Assembly (NCBI GenBank): GCA_938006335.1
Contig: CALLMF010000019.1
Coordinates: 1 to 64,000 of the forward strand
Direction of reading: 5' to 3'
Length of the DNA: 64,000 nt
DNA from: an uncultured Granulosicoccaceae bacterium
GTDB lineage: Bacteria; Pseudomonadota; Gammaproteobacteria; Granulosicoccales; Granulosicoccaceae
Shown piece after piece: positions 63,982-64,000 of this stretch. Position numbers and translations under genes: made by a program. The first letter of the stretch is position 1, and the number at the start of each line of letters is the position of its first letter. A model generated the notes under the pieces. It was not told the origin of the DNA and ran no database searches. It saw nothing but the letters and a program-made list of their open reading frames with translations.

Positions 63982-64000
63982 CCTGGAGCAGCTAGCGCCG

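Overview
The window is a GC-rich, gene-dense stretch of a bacterial chromosome. The housekeeping gene blocks (coaD, YfhL-type ferredoxin and mutM; rsmD facing ftsY-ftsE-ftsX-rpoH; folB; rpmB-rpmG; typA; uppP; cca; zapE) point to a gammaproteobacterium. Solute-binding-protein transporters, two secreted GH16 glycosidases, a CPA1 cation/proton antiporter and a SoeABC-type sulfite dehydrogenase suggest a free-living, probably marine heterotroph able to use sulfite as an extra electron donor. The genus cannot be fixed from the sequence alone; a Granulosicoccus-like organism is only a guess. No tRNA, rRNA, CRISPR array, prophage or intact insertion sequence was seen.

Layout. 0.3-4.7 kb: a small lipoprotein and a ferric-iron ABC transporter (fbpB on + facing fbpC-fbpA on -, with a candidate Fur box upstream of fbpC). 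4.9-12.5 kb: a carbohydrate island with an aldo/keto reductase, an FGGY kinase, two permeases, a large Tat-type binding protein and a divergent ATPase. 12.5-15.5 kb: a TRAP transporter (dctP-dctQ-dctM) with an intrinsic terminator between P and Q. 15.8-21.5 kb: typA and two tandem GH16 enzymes. 21.5-24.8 kb: zapE, a PilZ protein, an orphan MotA-like stator and a YgjP-like metallopeptidase on the minus strand. 24.9-31 kb: antiporter, hybrid histidine kinase, [2Fe-2S] ferredoxin with aminotransferase, pncB. 31.2-38.1 kb: an unknown membrane protein, a class V aminotransferase and soeABC. 38.2-45.2 kb: NDUFA9-like oxidoreductase, PF10023-like lipoprotein, cca, a sorbitol-dehydrogenase-like SDR and a DAO-GcvT fusion enzyme. 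45.2-52.5 kb: VanZ protein, sensor kinase, two small unknown proteins, uppP, a MidA-like methyltransferase, folB, rpmB-rpmG and a fatty acid desaturase. 52.6-57.2 kb: a Gld-like ABC exporter operon running into mutM. 57.2-64 kb: ferredoxin, coaD, rsmD, ftsY-ftsE-ftsX, rpoH and a second sensor kinase.

The most striking regulatory signal is a near-perfect CIRCE operator (TTAGCACTC-N9-GAGTGCTAG) 35 bases before the rpoH start codon, which would put sigma-32 synthesis under the HrcA repressor. The most striking structural signal is a family of inverted-repeat elements with CTAG ends (a 270-bp copy at 30982-31251, a 62-bp copy at 17664-17725 and a single end at 2456-2497). Each copy abuts the 3' end of a gene and supplies that gene's stop codon. 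A recurring design is a hairpin directly after a solute-binding-protein gene and before its membrane-subunit genes, seen in both the sugar ABC and the TRAP operons.
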